A stretch of 64,000 bases of DNA, taken from positions 32,863 to 96,862 of the forward strand of contig JAIQZQ010000122.1 of assembly GCA_021777105.1 (NCBI GenBank). Direction: 5' to 3'. Made by a program: the position numbers and the translations under genes. The notes under the pieces were generated by a model. The model made no database searches and was not told the DNA's origin. It saw only the letters and a list, made by a program, of their open reading frames with translations. This stretch comes from Candidatus Anammoxibacter sp. Lineage in GTDB: Bacteria; Planctomycetota; Brocadiia; Brocadiales; Anammoxibacteraceae. Of the stretch, positions 9,499 through 18,494 are shown piece by piece. Numbering within the stretch: the stretch's first letter is position 1; the number at the start of each line of letters is the position of its first letter.

Positions 9499-9633
9499 AT
9501 TAATTATATTAAAACAGTTATATTTAAATACATTAGCATCTTAGGTTAGCTCAACAATAAAACATTTAAAAGCCGTCTGTAAAACCGCCCGGGCTTTTAG
9601 CTTTTGCATTTATATTTATTCGGCTTGCCCGGG

Positions 9634-10251
9634 TTACGTTCTAACAACATTTATTAAATCAAATCTAAACGGCGAAGCGTCAGGCCCCGACCCTCCGCCG
9701 GTCATTAGAATCTGAGCTTTTGCAATGCCGAGGAGGGAAATCTTTGTGTTAATGCCTTTAATAGTCTCGGAACTCAGCATTTCACCCTCTTTAGCGCCAT
9801 CGGCAACGCCTATATAGATAACAGGTTTCGTTTCAAAAAGCGCGCTTTGCCCCGGAGCGAGACCTCTCCTGGTTGCCGCGACTCTGTTGTTGCGGAAAAT
9901 GTTTATATTAACCGCGCCTTTTTGCATTATATTTTCCGCTTCAATCATGCCGACGCGGGAGCCTTTGCCCGCAAAAGCAATCTTGTTGCACAGCCCCGAG
10001 TTAGCGGCCTGATAAAGCCGGCCGTTAATAGCCGGACATTTCAAAGTATAGTTGCCATAACTATCCGACATTCCAATTTCACAACAAAGCGAATATAAGA
10101 AAGGATGATGTTTGTATGGACCGCACTTTTGAATAACTTTCCATGCGGGAACATACTGAGGCATGCCCATAACATCATTTTTATGAAAAATAGCTATATC
10201 GTGCCCGCGCCAGTCGTTTGATTCATTCACAAAGTCAAGTTTGATGTCCAC
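9634..10251 (-). CDS. 205-aa paralogue C of unknown family
   Basis: It is homologous to the two following genes. Shared elements are VDIKL at the start, IAIFHKN, AWKVI near 40, SDSYGNYT near 70, an APGQ-x-ALF-x-x-KPVIY segment near 140, a KISLLGIAKAQ strand and a TGGGSGPD turn near 190. The frame stays open up to 10332, but the GTG at 10251 aligns with the ATG of both paralogues and gives exactly 205 aa, the same length, so GTG is preferred. It is the most diverged of the three. No signal peptide or membrane segment is present. The function is unknown; repeated soluble beta-rich subunits beside a collar protein suggest structural parts. Confidence 0.75.
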   Translation of the reverse strand: MDIKLDFVNESNDWRGHDIAIFHKNDVMGMPQYVPAWKVIQKCGPYKHHPFLYSLCCEIGMSDSYGNYTLKCPAINGRLYQAANSGLCNKIAFAGKGSRVGMIEAENIMQKGAVNINIFRNNRVAATRRGLAPGQSALFETKPVIYIGVADGAKEGEMLSSETIKGINTKISLLGIAKAQILMTGGGSGPDASPFRFDLINVVRT

Positions 10252-10501
10252 TTCAATTCCAATCTTTTTAAAAGGGTTCTTGAAATTATAACTATTTACG
10301 CAAATTACGAAGTTTATCAACACATCCGCCAAAGCGGCTATAAATTTAATAAGCTCCTCGTTTTATGCGTTTATCGGCCGCAAAGAGATTGGGCGCGCGA
10401 ACATTTATGCGCTTTTGTTGATATTGGCTCTTTCGGCATATAGTTTACAATTTATTTTCTGATAATTGATATTTCTAACAATTACCTATGGCAGGAATCT
10501 A

Positions 10502-11119
10502 TTAACCGGGAACTATATTATCCAAATGAAATTTAAAGCTATCCGACTCTCTTCCCGCCCCTCCGCCGGTTACAATAACATCAGCGGATGATATTCCCAT
10601 TAATGAAATCTCCGTGCTTACTTTTGAAATAATGCCGGAATTTATAGATTCACCTTCCACAACTTGTGAAGCAACGCTAAAAAACAGAACAGGTTTTAGC
10701 TGAAACACTGCTTTTTGACCCGGAGCTATCATTGTTTTAGTTGCCAGCTTTCTGCCATCCTTAAAAATATTTGCTGAAATGGCGCCGCTTTTTAAATCGT
10801 TTGCCAGCTGAATATCTTTAGAACTATCGGATTCACCGGAATATTTAAGCACATCGCCGGTATGATCTTTTATCATATGGAACAAGTCCCCACTGGAGGC
10901 CGGCATTTGATACGTGTAATTTCCATAACTGTCTCCCGCGCTGACAGTTGTTTCAGCATGATATGTAAAAGGATGGGAGTTCCCTTTTCCCAGGTTTTTT
11001 ACCACTTTCCAGGCCACGGCCAGATTGTCAAAACTTGCGGCATAGTTTTTTTGAAAAATTACAATATCCGAATTATTAGAATCCTGCGAGTTATCAATAA
11101 GTCTAAGTTTAACGTCCAT
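10502..11119 (-). CDS. 205-aa paralogue A of unknown family
   Basis: It starts MDVKLRLID with a good ribosome-binding site (AAAGGAG) upstream. It is closely similar to the gene at 11562 along its whole length: IVIFQKN, AVAWKVVKNLG, SAGDSYGNYT, APGQKAVFQLKP, STEISLMGISSADVIVTGGG and the final FKFHLDNI. The pattern is that of a compact beta-sandwich protein with a conserved glycine turn near the C-terminus. It has no signal peptide. I do not know a characterised homologue. It appears to be one of three tandem copies in the tail-collar cluster and may be a subunit of a homo- or hetero-oligomer. Confidence 0.8.
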   Translation of the reverse strand: MDVKLRLIDNSQDSNNSDIVIFQKNYAASFDNLAVAWKVVKNLGKGNSHPFTYHAETTVSAGDSYGNYTYQMPASSGDLFHMIKDHTGDVLKYSGESDSSKDIQLANDLKSGAISANIFKDGRKLATKTMIAPGQKAVFQLKPVLFFSVASQVVEGESINSGIISKVSTEISLMGISSADVIVTGGGAGRESDSFKFHLDNIVPG

Positions 11120-11431
11120 CTTTTACTCCTTTTAAAGTTTTTTGTAAAAAGAACCCTTTCTCAATTTTATGATTATCACGTTATTAATGAGTGATCATGA
11201 AGAAGTTTATAACAAACGCTACCACGCATGTTCAGCGCATTAGCGCCGCCATTTTCATAAACTTATCAGGCGCCGGCTACCGGACAGTCATAAATAGCGT
11301 AAAAACCGCTTTGATTTATAACTTTTTTGTTATGATTAGATTAATAAACGCAATTTTTTTAACCCTTGAAACGGGGAGGAATATATATTATTCCGCCCCG
11401 CCCAGGGTATTAAGCTATAGAAGCCCGGTCA

Positions 11432-11457
11432 TCAATTTACGGCTAGCCGTAAATTGA
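11432..11457. repeat. 26-bp perfect palindrome between paralogues A and B
   Basis: The half-site TCAATTTACGGCT is followed immediately by its exact reverse complement, giving 26 symmetrical bases with no loop. It lies about 310 bases upstream of paralogue A and 105 bases after paralogue B. There is no T-run, so it is not a standard terminator. A dimeric regulator site or an RNA-processing hairpin fits better. Confidence 0.55.
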
Positions 11458-11561
11458 ATCAACGCCTCTTGTTTTCTTCTATCGCTTCGCTAAAAGAACA
11501 TCTTTCAATAAAACCCGTCAGAACAAAGACCAGGCTTATCTTTAATAATCTAATTTGTCTT

Positions 11562-12179
11562 TTAAGCCATTTTTACATTTTCTAAAGCAAACCTGAACTC
11601 TGTAGATTCTTTGCCTGGTCCGCCGCCTGTCATAATAATATCAGCCGATGCCAACCCCAACAATGATATTTCAGTGTTAACCTTAGTCATAATGCCTGAA
11701 TTTAAGACCTGGCCTTCAACTATCTGTGAAACTACACCTATATAAATAACCGGTTTAAACTGGAAAACAGCCTTCTGTCCGGGAGCTATCGAAGTCTTTG
11801 TAGCCAAAACTTTGCCGTCTTTATATATGCTTGCGTTCATGGCGCCTCTTTTCATGTCATTAGCAACTTGAACTTCTTTAGGGCTGGTTGCATCTCCTGA
11901 ATATGTAAGAACATCGCCTGTGTCATTTCTAATCATGTGAAAGAGTTGACCGTTTTGAGCCAAAAGTTCCGGTGTGTAGTTGCCATAGCTGTCGCTGCCG
12001 CTAACATACATATCCATAGGATAAACAAAAGGATGGTAGTTGCCCTGTCCCAGATTTTTAATTACTCTCCATGCAACAGCAAGGTTGTCAAAATCCGTCG
12101 CGCAATTCTTCTGATAAATTAAAACGTCTGAATTGTTAGCGTCGCTTGAATGGTCAATTAGATTAAGTTTGATGTCCAT
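11562..12179 (-). CDS. 205-aa paralogue B of unknown family
   Basis: It starts MDIKLNLID, with AAGGAG spaced normally before the ATG. It is very similar to the gene at 10502: VLIYQKN, AVAWRVIKNLGQG, SGSDSYGNYT, APGQKAVFQFKPVIYIGVVS, NTEISLLGLASADIIMTGGG and a final FRFALENV. The sequence is cytosolic-looking and rich in predicted strands. It is the first gene of the five-gene run on this strand, and a tandem 11-bp repeat lies about 570 bases upstream. The function is unknown. Two near-identical copies plus one diverged copy of fixed length suggest subunits with distinct positions in an assembly. Confidence 0.8.
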   Translation of the reverse strand: MDIKLNLIDHSSDANNSDVLIYQKNCATDFDNLAVAWRVIKNLGQGNYHPFVYPMDMYVSGSDSYGNYTPELLAQNGQLFHMIRNDTGDVLTYSGDATSPKEVQVANDMKRGAMNASIYKDGKVLATKTSIAPGQKAVFQFKPVIYIGVVSQIVEGQVLNSGIMTKVNTEISLLGLASADIIMTGGGPGKESTEFRFALENVKMA

Positions 12180-12750
12180 TAATTAAATCTCCTTAAATAT
12201 TTAAATATAAAAAATATAAACTCTTCAAAAATACCGTTTTTAATACTTGTTTTTGTGCAGGCGCCTCCTTTCTATTTGGGAATTTAAATAATTCACATTT
12301 CTAACGCTACGCAAAATCAACTATTAACCTAAATGTTAATAGTTTAAAATCCCGTTGCCGGAGTTGCCGTAACGGTTAAAAAGCTAACCATTTTAATTCC
12401 TTTTATTAAATACGATTTAAAAGTTAATTAAGTTAAGCCCCCCTTGGTTTATTTATTGTATTCACATCCTCCAAACATAAATACATTGGTTACAATTGTC
12501 TTTTAATATTATTTATAATTGTATACTGTTAGCAATTCATTGCGGGATATATCAGAATCAGCTTTAGATTTATAAAGCCTGATTTACTTCAAATATTCCG
12601 CTAAACCACCTTTAATAAACAGAGTTAAACAATTTTTCAAACAACGGCAAATCCGTTAACAACAAACAAAATAATTAAATAAAATTAATAATTTAAATAA
12701 GTTTCTTAATAATTAATTGTTTTTAATTATGAAAAGAAAATAACATAAGC
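12180..12750 (-). other. Long leader or non-coding stretch before the paralogue run
   Basis: It is very AT-rich, with no credible gene on either strand. It holds a 10-bp-stem hairpin, AACTATTAAC/GTTAATAGTT, at 12319-12344 with a 6-base loop. If transcription starts near the tandem repeats at 12751-12772, this would be an unusually long 5' leader for the paralogue run. Confidence 0.45.
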
Positions 12751-12772
12751 CAGTCTCAAAACAGTCACAAAC
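12751..12772 (-). promoter_or_regulatory. Tandem 11-bp direct repeat, candidate SARP box 1
   Basis: CAGTCTCAAAA is followed directly by CAGTCACAAAC on the plus strand, that is two copies of TTTGTGACTG-like units on the minus strand with an 11-base pitch. SARP/OmpR-type activators bind direct repeats at about this pitch just upstream of the -10 element. Reading the minus strand, TATGTT follows three bases after the repeats. Nearly the same 22 bases recur at 15997-16018. Confidence 0.5.
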
Positions 12773-13033
12773 AATATATTTTATTAACGTAAACATATTG
12801 TAAAATATCAACTTACAACTTTTTATAGCAACTTTATTTAAGCTCATTTTTAGAGTTGTTTTTATTTTTAACAGGATTGTTAAGCTAGCGGAATCAAATC
12901 AGGAGCGTTTATTTGAACCGATTTTTAGCAGTTTGATATTTGCGAAAAGAAAAAAACTACAGGTTTATTTTTGTATGTGTAATTTGTTTAAAAGAGGAGA
13001 GCTTACTACAATGGCAATTAATTATGCTAAAAA

Positions 13034-13190
13034 GCATTAGGTTTTCGAAATCAGTCAATGAATAAAAGGCTAAAGCCTTAACTCCGGCAGCGTAGTACTG
13101 TTGGAATTTACCCTTTAGGGTTTTATTTCATTGCGTTTGAATATAACAATACGTAAATATTATTTTCCGAAATTCTGATTTGTTTGACTG
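13034..13190. repeat. Dispersed ~157-bp palindromic repeat, copy 1
   Basis: It matches 39370-39526 over its whole length with scattered differences. The core contains an inverted pair, AATAAAAGGCTAAAG and CTTTAGGGTTTTATT, around a variable loop. The right part contains GAATATAACAATACGTA in both copies. It has no coding capacity and is MITE-like. It lies between the candidate operator and the 3' end of the BTAD gene. Confidence 0.75.
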
Positions 13191-13365
13191 TACAACAGAG
13201 CGGTTTCAAACTATATAGAGAAACCTTCTGACGTAAAGGGATTTTAATGATTACAAGCGAAGTTTATGATGCGCAAATACGAAGAGGCCGTAATGACGAA
13301 GCAACTAATTGAATCGACCAATTCAGGTTAAATTAAATACGAAGAACACAATTTGAATTGAATTA

Positions 13366-15621
13366 TTAACATGCGGTAATGGCGGCATATAATTTTTGAA
13401 GCTCTGGACATGGTTGAATACTCATCTCTTTTTGCAGTATAAGCCGGCAGTTTTTATACACTTTGACGGCTTCAGCGCGCTCGCCAAGCCCAATATGGCA
13501 TTTCATTAACAAAAGGTAGGCGTTTTCATCAAATTCATTTTTATCCAGAAGTTTAATCAGGTTTTCACTGGCGAGCTCAAATTCTTGGAGGTCAAAATAG
13601 TGCATGGAGACTTCTTTCAACGAAGTTATATACATGCTTCTAAACTCATCTCTTTTTGTTTTTGTCCAATCGTCATATAAATTTTCTTCTAAAAGGTCTC
13701 CGCAATATAAAGCAATGGCTTTATTATAAAAAGAGATGGATGAGTATTGTTTGCCCTTTCTCATAAATAGAGAAGCCTTTACATAATTATTTTTGAAATC
13801 CACAAAATCAATGTATGACCCCGTTGGAACAAACAGATTATAAAAGCCGTTGTTATATTTAATGTATGCGGATTCGCCTTTGCTTGGAATTCCGGGCTCA
13901 AGCATTTTCCGCAGATCGCTTATAGCCTGACGAACATTTTTCCACCCTGAGTATGGATCGTTGTCGTGATAAAAAGTCTCTATTAATTTCTCCTTTGAAA
14001 TCTCTTTGTTATGGTTGAACATAAAATATTTAAAAATATTTTTAGCGGCTTTCCTTTTCCATTCAGATTTTTTAACCAGCCTTTTACCAATAGAGAGCTG
14101 AAATTCGCCAAGCATATTGACTTTAATAGGCGCTGGCGGAAGCGATTTAAATAAATTAACGGCCTTTATAGCCTCTTTTCTAACATTAGGCGCCTTATCT
14201 TTCAAAAGTTTAAATAATTCATGATTGGCGTCCTTATATTGCAAGTCGGACAATATTGAAATTGCGTTTTCTCTGGCTTCGGGACTGCCATGACTTAACA
14301 ATCGCATAACCTTATCAACGCAATCATCGCCTAAATTTACTAATATCTGTTTTACAAAATTAGGGCGTATATTTTCGCCAAGCGCAAAGGGCATTAATTT
14401 TAGAGAGTGAACGCGCTCTTTAAAAACAAAGAGAAAAACGCTCTTTTCCGATTCAGAAAGCGTTAATGATTTTTCCAGATAAGCGCGACATTCCGAAACG
14501 GAGCCGTCATCATAAAGTATAGACGCAATCAAAAAACAACTGCGAGCCTCAGCGTAAATGTTTCCAAGTTCTTTTGATTTAACAATAGACTTTTTCAGGA
14601 CACAGAGAGCAGCTTCCGTTTGACCTATAGAAGCAAGGCATGGAGCAAGCCGGCAGACGGCCTGGTAATAATCAAACCATATATCTTTTCTCTCAGAAGC
14701 GTTGATTATTTCATGAGCAGCCCCGGAAAACTCGTTTTTTCTATTTTGGTGAAATAATATTAAAGCCTTTGCTATTCGTAAATTATGAATTTTCCCGGAA
14801 CAAGCTTTAGTGCCGACAAGTATTTTTTCGCTATTATTTATAGCCTCAATCGCCCGGCCAATGTCGCCTGTAACAGCGGCGTTAATTGCCGCCCTTATCC
14901 ACAGTGAAAGCATTGCCGCGTTGTCGTTGCGTCCCTCCATCTCTTTAATAGCTTGTTTAATAATGGAAATATTATCATTTAAGAGGCCCATCTCCTCCTT
15001 TACAACAGTTAAATACACTGAAAACAGACCAAAATTATTGCTTTGCGGATCGTCTTTGAAATAAGCAACGCCCCTTTCAACTGCTTTTAATGACTTTTCA
15101 AGCTTTCCAACAGGATAATAGTAAGTCAAACCTTTCATAATGTTATAATGCGCGCGCAAGGCCTCGTCTTTCTCAAGAACAGACATGGCGGAGATATCTT
15201 TCCAGACTTTTTCCGCCTCGCCGGGTTTATTTGAAGATATTAGAGCCGAAGCGTAACGCATAAGGTTATATGCCATCTCAGGAGAATCAGGGCGCAGGAG
15301 GGCGCGTATTTTACCCATAAGCTCAATCTGCTTATTAAACTGCTCCATTTGGCCGAGCATCATCATAGTAAAATAAACGATTTTTCCAAATAGCTGTTTC
15401 TGGTCTTTATCAAAAGCTATGGCGCGAGCAGAATCAAGGTAACCGGCCACATCAACGCATTTGCCGCTTGAAAAACGCGCCCACACTTTTCCAAATAAAA
15501 GCCCTGCGTATGAATTTGCTTTATCGTCTGGAATTTGTTCTAAACATCGGGCAAGCCGCCCGCTTAGACTAAAAGGAACAACTCCATCCTCTTGATTTTT
15601 AAATAACCCGCCAAATTGCAT
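13366..15621 (-). CDS. SARP-type regulator: TPR, HEAT, winged helix, BTAD
   Basis: This 751-aa protein has TPR-like helical repeats at about 30-410. HEAT repeats occupy 425-490 (SPEARENAISIL, APNVRKEAIKAV). An OmpR-type winged helix lies at 495-590 (IKVNMLGEFQLSIG, then KNVRQAISDLRK) and a bacterial transcriptional activator (BTAD) TPR domain at 595-751 (ALYCGDLLEENLYDDW). This matches the C-terminal two thirds of MalT/SARP-like STAND regulators. The ATPase third that should precede it is the separate gene at 16752-17933, about 1.1 kb upstream on the same strand. It probably activates transcription, perhaps of the 205-aa/collar cluster and of itself, through the tandem repeats at 12751 and 15997. 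Confidence 0.85.
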   Translation of the reverse strand: MQFGGLFKNQEDGVVPFSLSGRLARCLEQIPDDKANSYAGLLFGKVWARFSSGKCVDVAGYLDSARAIAFDKDQKQLFGKIVYFTMMMLGQMEQFNKQIELMGKIRALLRPDSPEMAYNLMRYASALISSNKPGEAEKVWKDISAMSVLEKDEALRAHYNIMKGLTYYYPVGKLEKSLKAVERGVAYFKDDPQSNNFGLFSVYLTVVKEEMGLLNDNISIIKQAIKEMEGRNDNAAMLSLWIRAAINAAVTGDIGRAIEAINNSEKILVGTKACSGKIHNLRIAKALILFHQNRKNEFSGAAHEIINASERKDIWFDYYQAVCRLAPCLASIGQTEAALCVLKKSIVKSKELGNIYAEARSCFLIASILYDDGSVSECRAYLEKSLTLSESEKSVFLFVFKERVHSLKLMPFALGENIRPNFVKQILVNLGDDCVDKVMRLLSHGSPEARENAISILSDLQYKDANHELFKLLKDKAPNVRKEAIKAVNLFKSLPPAPIKVNMLGEFQLSIGKRLVKKSEWKRKAAKNIFKYFMFNHNKEISKEKLIETFYHDNDPYSGWKNVRQAISDLRKMLEPGIPSKGESAYIKYNNGFYNLFVPTGSYIDFVDFKNNYVKASLFMRKGKQYSSISFYNKAIALYCGDLLEENLYDDWTKTKRDEFRSMYITSLKEVSMHYFDLQEFELASENLIKLLDKNEFDENAYLLLMKCHIGLGERAEAVKVYKNCRLILQKEMSIQPCPELQKLYAAITAC

Positions 15622-16751
15622 AATAAACTTAATAATTTAAAACTAATATATGCCGCGTATTTTTGCTAAAAGCCTTGCTGTAATTTATAAAAACTAGTTT
15701 TTATAGAAGCGAATCTTCATAAAACATGCCTTTACCGAGGAAATGAAGAGAAAACAAAAAACTATAAATATACCAGATATAGCACTTTTCCGATACCACC
15801 TAACTATATATTGATATAATGACTTATTCAAACGTTCAAATCAACATGATTATTAATTGCAACCGGAAAGAACGGCCTATTAAATCCATAATTCATTATC
15901 TTGTATAATGTAAAGTCAAGGCTGCCTTGCATTTAACATAGGGGAACCTTTAAATTAAAAAATTTTTAACTTTATTTTTTAATTTATATAACTTTTCAGT
16001 CACAAAACAGTCACAAATATGGTTTTTAGGGATTAACTACTACATGGAATTATGTTTAATATTTTTATAACAAATGCGGCCTGATTGTCGTAATTCACCA
16101 TACGGCAAGAGGATAGGGCGGGTTTTAAAGAAGAGAATTTAAATAAAATTCGTAACAAGATATACTAAACTTTGAAAAAGATAAATTTATAAAATCCTTA
16201 AACGCAAAAGCTTATTTGATAGGGATATTTTTTAGGCAATTTCAAGCCCCGGGCCTGACATGAAGCTCGCGGGTTGAGTTATGAAATGAATAGTTGGAAA
16301 GTTTCACCCAATTGGCATAATATTAAAATTAAATATATACCTTTAATTCCCCCTCCATTGATGGGAGGGGTTAGGGGAGGGTGATAAGAAATGTCCAATT
16401 TATGTATAAATCGGTTATGAGAAAAACGCTTTTTTGCTCTGGTTACCAAGGCCTTGCTTGGCAATCGGCAATTCTAGAAGCCCCAGCTTCGCTCGTAAAA
16501 GGATGTCAAAAATGCCCCCAAACGCGAAGATGGCGCTTCTAGAATTATTTCGCTCCCAAACTGTGGTTAGGGAGCGAGGAGATCCTGTGAGTTAAATCTT
16601 TTGCTTTTGCTCTTTTGTTAGTGTAGATTAGTGAAGATATAGCTAATGAGCCGGTAACAGGCGCAGCCAATGACGTAATAGCGCCATTGGCTGCGTGGGG
16701 CACAAATTTTGGTAGGTTTGGCGAGGGGCGCTAATTTCCGTCTATTATTTT
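15622..16751 (-). other. 1.1-kb non-coding gap inside the split regulator
   Basis: No believable gene lies here. It contains a G/C hairpin repeat at 16351-16383 (CCCCTCC/GGGAGGGG), of a kind common between genes in many genomes. It also has a 12-bp inverted repeat, AATTCTAGAAGC (16470-16481) with GCTTCTAGAATT (16535-16546), and an 11-bp stem-loop, CGCAGCCAATG/CATTGGCTGCG, at 16662-16695 just after the ATPase gene. These look like remains of insertions or a small mobile element. The 15997-16018 direct repeats are also here. Confidence 0.55.
15997..16018 (-). promoter_or_regulatory. Tandem 11-bp direct repeat, candidate SARP box 2
   Basis: CAGTCACAAAA followed by CAGTCACAAAT differs from the 12751 copy at only two of 22 positions. 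It lies about 375 bases before the BTAD gene. On the minus strand TATATA follows six bases after the repeats and could be a -10 element. It may be an autoregulatory site. Confidence 0.5.
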
Positions 16752-17933
16752 CTAAATTTCAACATAGAAGTTAATAGCGTCGTTTATCTCCTCGTCAGCG
16801 AAACTGTAATCCTGCGCGTTAATCGAATGGTAGACAACGCCTTCGCCGTCTCCATATTCTTTAAAATATAAAGCGGCGCGTTTATGCAACTCCCGAATAT
16901 GATCAGGAGTCTCTTCAAGCTCAAGACGGTCAATTAGAAAATCCCTAAAACAGCGGTGGTATCTATACCATTCGCCCTCATTATCGAGCTTGACAACAAA
17001 AGCCTGTTTCCTGAGCAGCTCTTTTACAATCTGTTCAGAACCTGAACCGTTTTTGAGAAAATCGTAAATTAAACTATTAAAATAGTTCATTATAGACGTC
17101 TCTTTTAAAAACATCCGTTGATCTTCATCAAACAGGCAAAAGACCTCGTCGTTAAAATACTGGAAAACTTCCTCTTTTGCGCTGTTAATGTTAAATTCAA
17201 ACGACGCAGGCATATTGCCGGCTTCAAGGTTAATTGACTCGCCAATTAACCTGAGCATCAGAACCCACCCTTCAGAATATTCGTGGGCTCTTTTTAAATC
17301 ATGAAAATTTAAATCCACATTGTAGATATCGCGAAACAGATCGTTCATGTCGTTAATATCGAAGCTTATATCGTTAGGGCCAAATTCAGCCAAGCCCCCG
17401 TTAAACTTTAATTTGTTAAGAGGTATGCCCGGCCTTTCTCGTGATAAAATAATGATATGAATATTTGGCGGACAATATCTGATAAAAGAAAACAACATCT
17501 CTTTCATACCCTGATAGCTTTCAACAAAATGAAAACCGTCTAAAACTAAAACAAATTTTTCATTAACGCCGGCAACAATCTCGTTAAATAACGCGGTCAT
17601 TAATAAATCCCATTCTACGCAGCCCTCTTCTATCATACCCATGGCTTCGTCAACAATATCTCCAAACTGTTTTTTTACGCCATGCGCAATATGAGTTAAG
17701 AAATTGAAAGGATCGTTGTCGTTTTCGTTTAAATTGTACCACACATACGGTATTTTATATTGGTCTATAAAAAGGGCCGCCAGTGTCGATTTGCCGTAAC
17801 CGCCGTTAGCGGTTATTATTGTCGCTTTTTTATCGAGATTTTTGCGCAACGACCTGAGTAAGTCTAACCTTTTAATTATTTGCGGGTTAATTTGTGGAGA
17901 AATCAGTTTTGTAAATAATACAGGCATAATCAT
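16752..17933 (-). CDS. MalT-like STAND ATPase (N-terminal half of a split regulator)
   Basis: This 393-aa protein has the N-terminal layout of MalT/LuxR- and SARP-type STAND regulators. The leader is FTKLISP, the Walker A segment is ANGGYGKST at 42-50, and Walker B is FVLVLDGFH near 127-135. There is a sensor-like IIILSRERP near 160, a SEGWVLMLRLIG helix near 225 and the FRDFL winged-helix end near 330. Full-length relatives continue into TPR repeats and a DNA-binding domain, but this one stops at about 390. Those missing parts are encoded by the next gene downstream (13366-15621). The two products probably interact, or the gene was split by an insertion. AAAGGAG precedes the start. Confidence 0.8.
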   Translation of the reverse strand: MIMPVLFTKLISPQINPQIIKRLDLLRSLRKNLDKKATIITANGGYGKSTLAALFIDQYKIPYVWYNLNENDNDPFNFLTHIAHGVKKQFGDIVDEAMGMIEEGCVEWDLLMTALFNEIVAGVNEKFVLVLDGFHFVESYQGMKEMLFSFIRYCPPNIHIIILSRERPGIPLNKLKFNGGLAEFGPNDISFDINDMNDLFRDIYNVDLNFHDLKRAHEYSEGWVLMLRLIGESINLEAGNMPASFEFNINSAKEEVFQYFNDEVFCLFDEDQRMFLKETSIMNYFNSLIYDFLKNGSGSEQIVKELLRKQAFVVKLDNEGEWYRYHRCFRDFLIDRLELEETPDHIRELHKRAALYFKEYGDGEGVVYHSINAQDYSFADEEINDAINFYVEI

Positions 17934-18494
17934 TCCAAATCAGCGCTCCTTTACAAGAAAACAGCATTGCTCAAATACATAAAACAGGCGCTATGTTAAA
18001 TCGCATAAAAACCTGTTTGCATTATTATTTTATAGGTCTGATAACGCGGGAATATAAATTTTGTTGAATATTATCTCATATTTTAAAAATCAATGCTATC
18101 AGGGAAAACCCGCAGGCCTTGTAAGGTATTACACTACAAATGTAAGGGGGCGCTTTTTTAACCAGACTTAACTACTGTAAATTCAATAACTTAGCTTGTA
18201 ATGGTCAACATTCTAAAATGCCCCAAAAAGTTGTTTTTACGTGAAATTTGTGTATAAAATAAAAATTTTTTTTTATTTTATGCCGGAATGTAAGAATATA
18301 TTTTCAATTTTAGACGTAAATTCACCTTTAAATATACGATTTTTATTGATAATTTAAATCAAAATCGTAACAAATTTCGGAAGTTGGGGACGTTTACTGA
18401 AAGATTTTGAAAAGATTTAAACTTGCGCGGAAGACAAAAACAAGGGAGATTTGGATTCAAATAAGCGGGTTTTGTCTGTTATAGAAAAATTTCT
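17934..18494. other. Non-coding stretch
   Basis: The AT-rich spacer between two minus-strand genes has no open frame with coding features. A long poly-T/A tract lies near 18265-18285. It presumably carries the promoter of the ATPase gene. Confidence 0.4.

Noticed and set aside
11191-11457. 88-aa plus-strand frame between paralogues A and B.
   Set aside because: No ribosome-binding site or family signal; the frame runs through the palindrome.
5648-12179. Prophage remnant.
   Set aside because: Only a collar domain is phage-like. No capsid, terminase, integrase, lysis or tail-tube gene is found.
16279-16464. 61-aa frame over the G/C hairpin repeat.
   Set aside because: The PLTPP-like text is the translation of a common intergenic repeat, not a gene.
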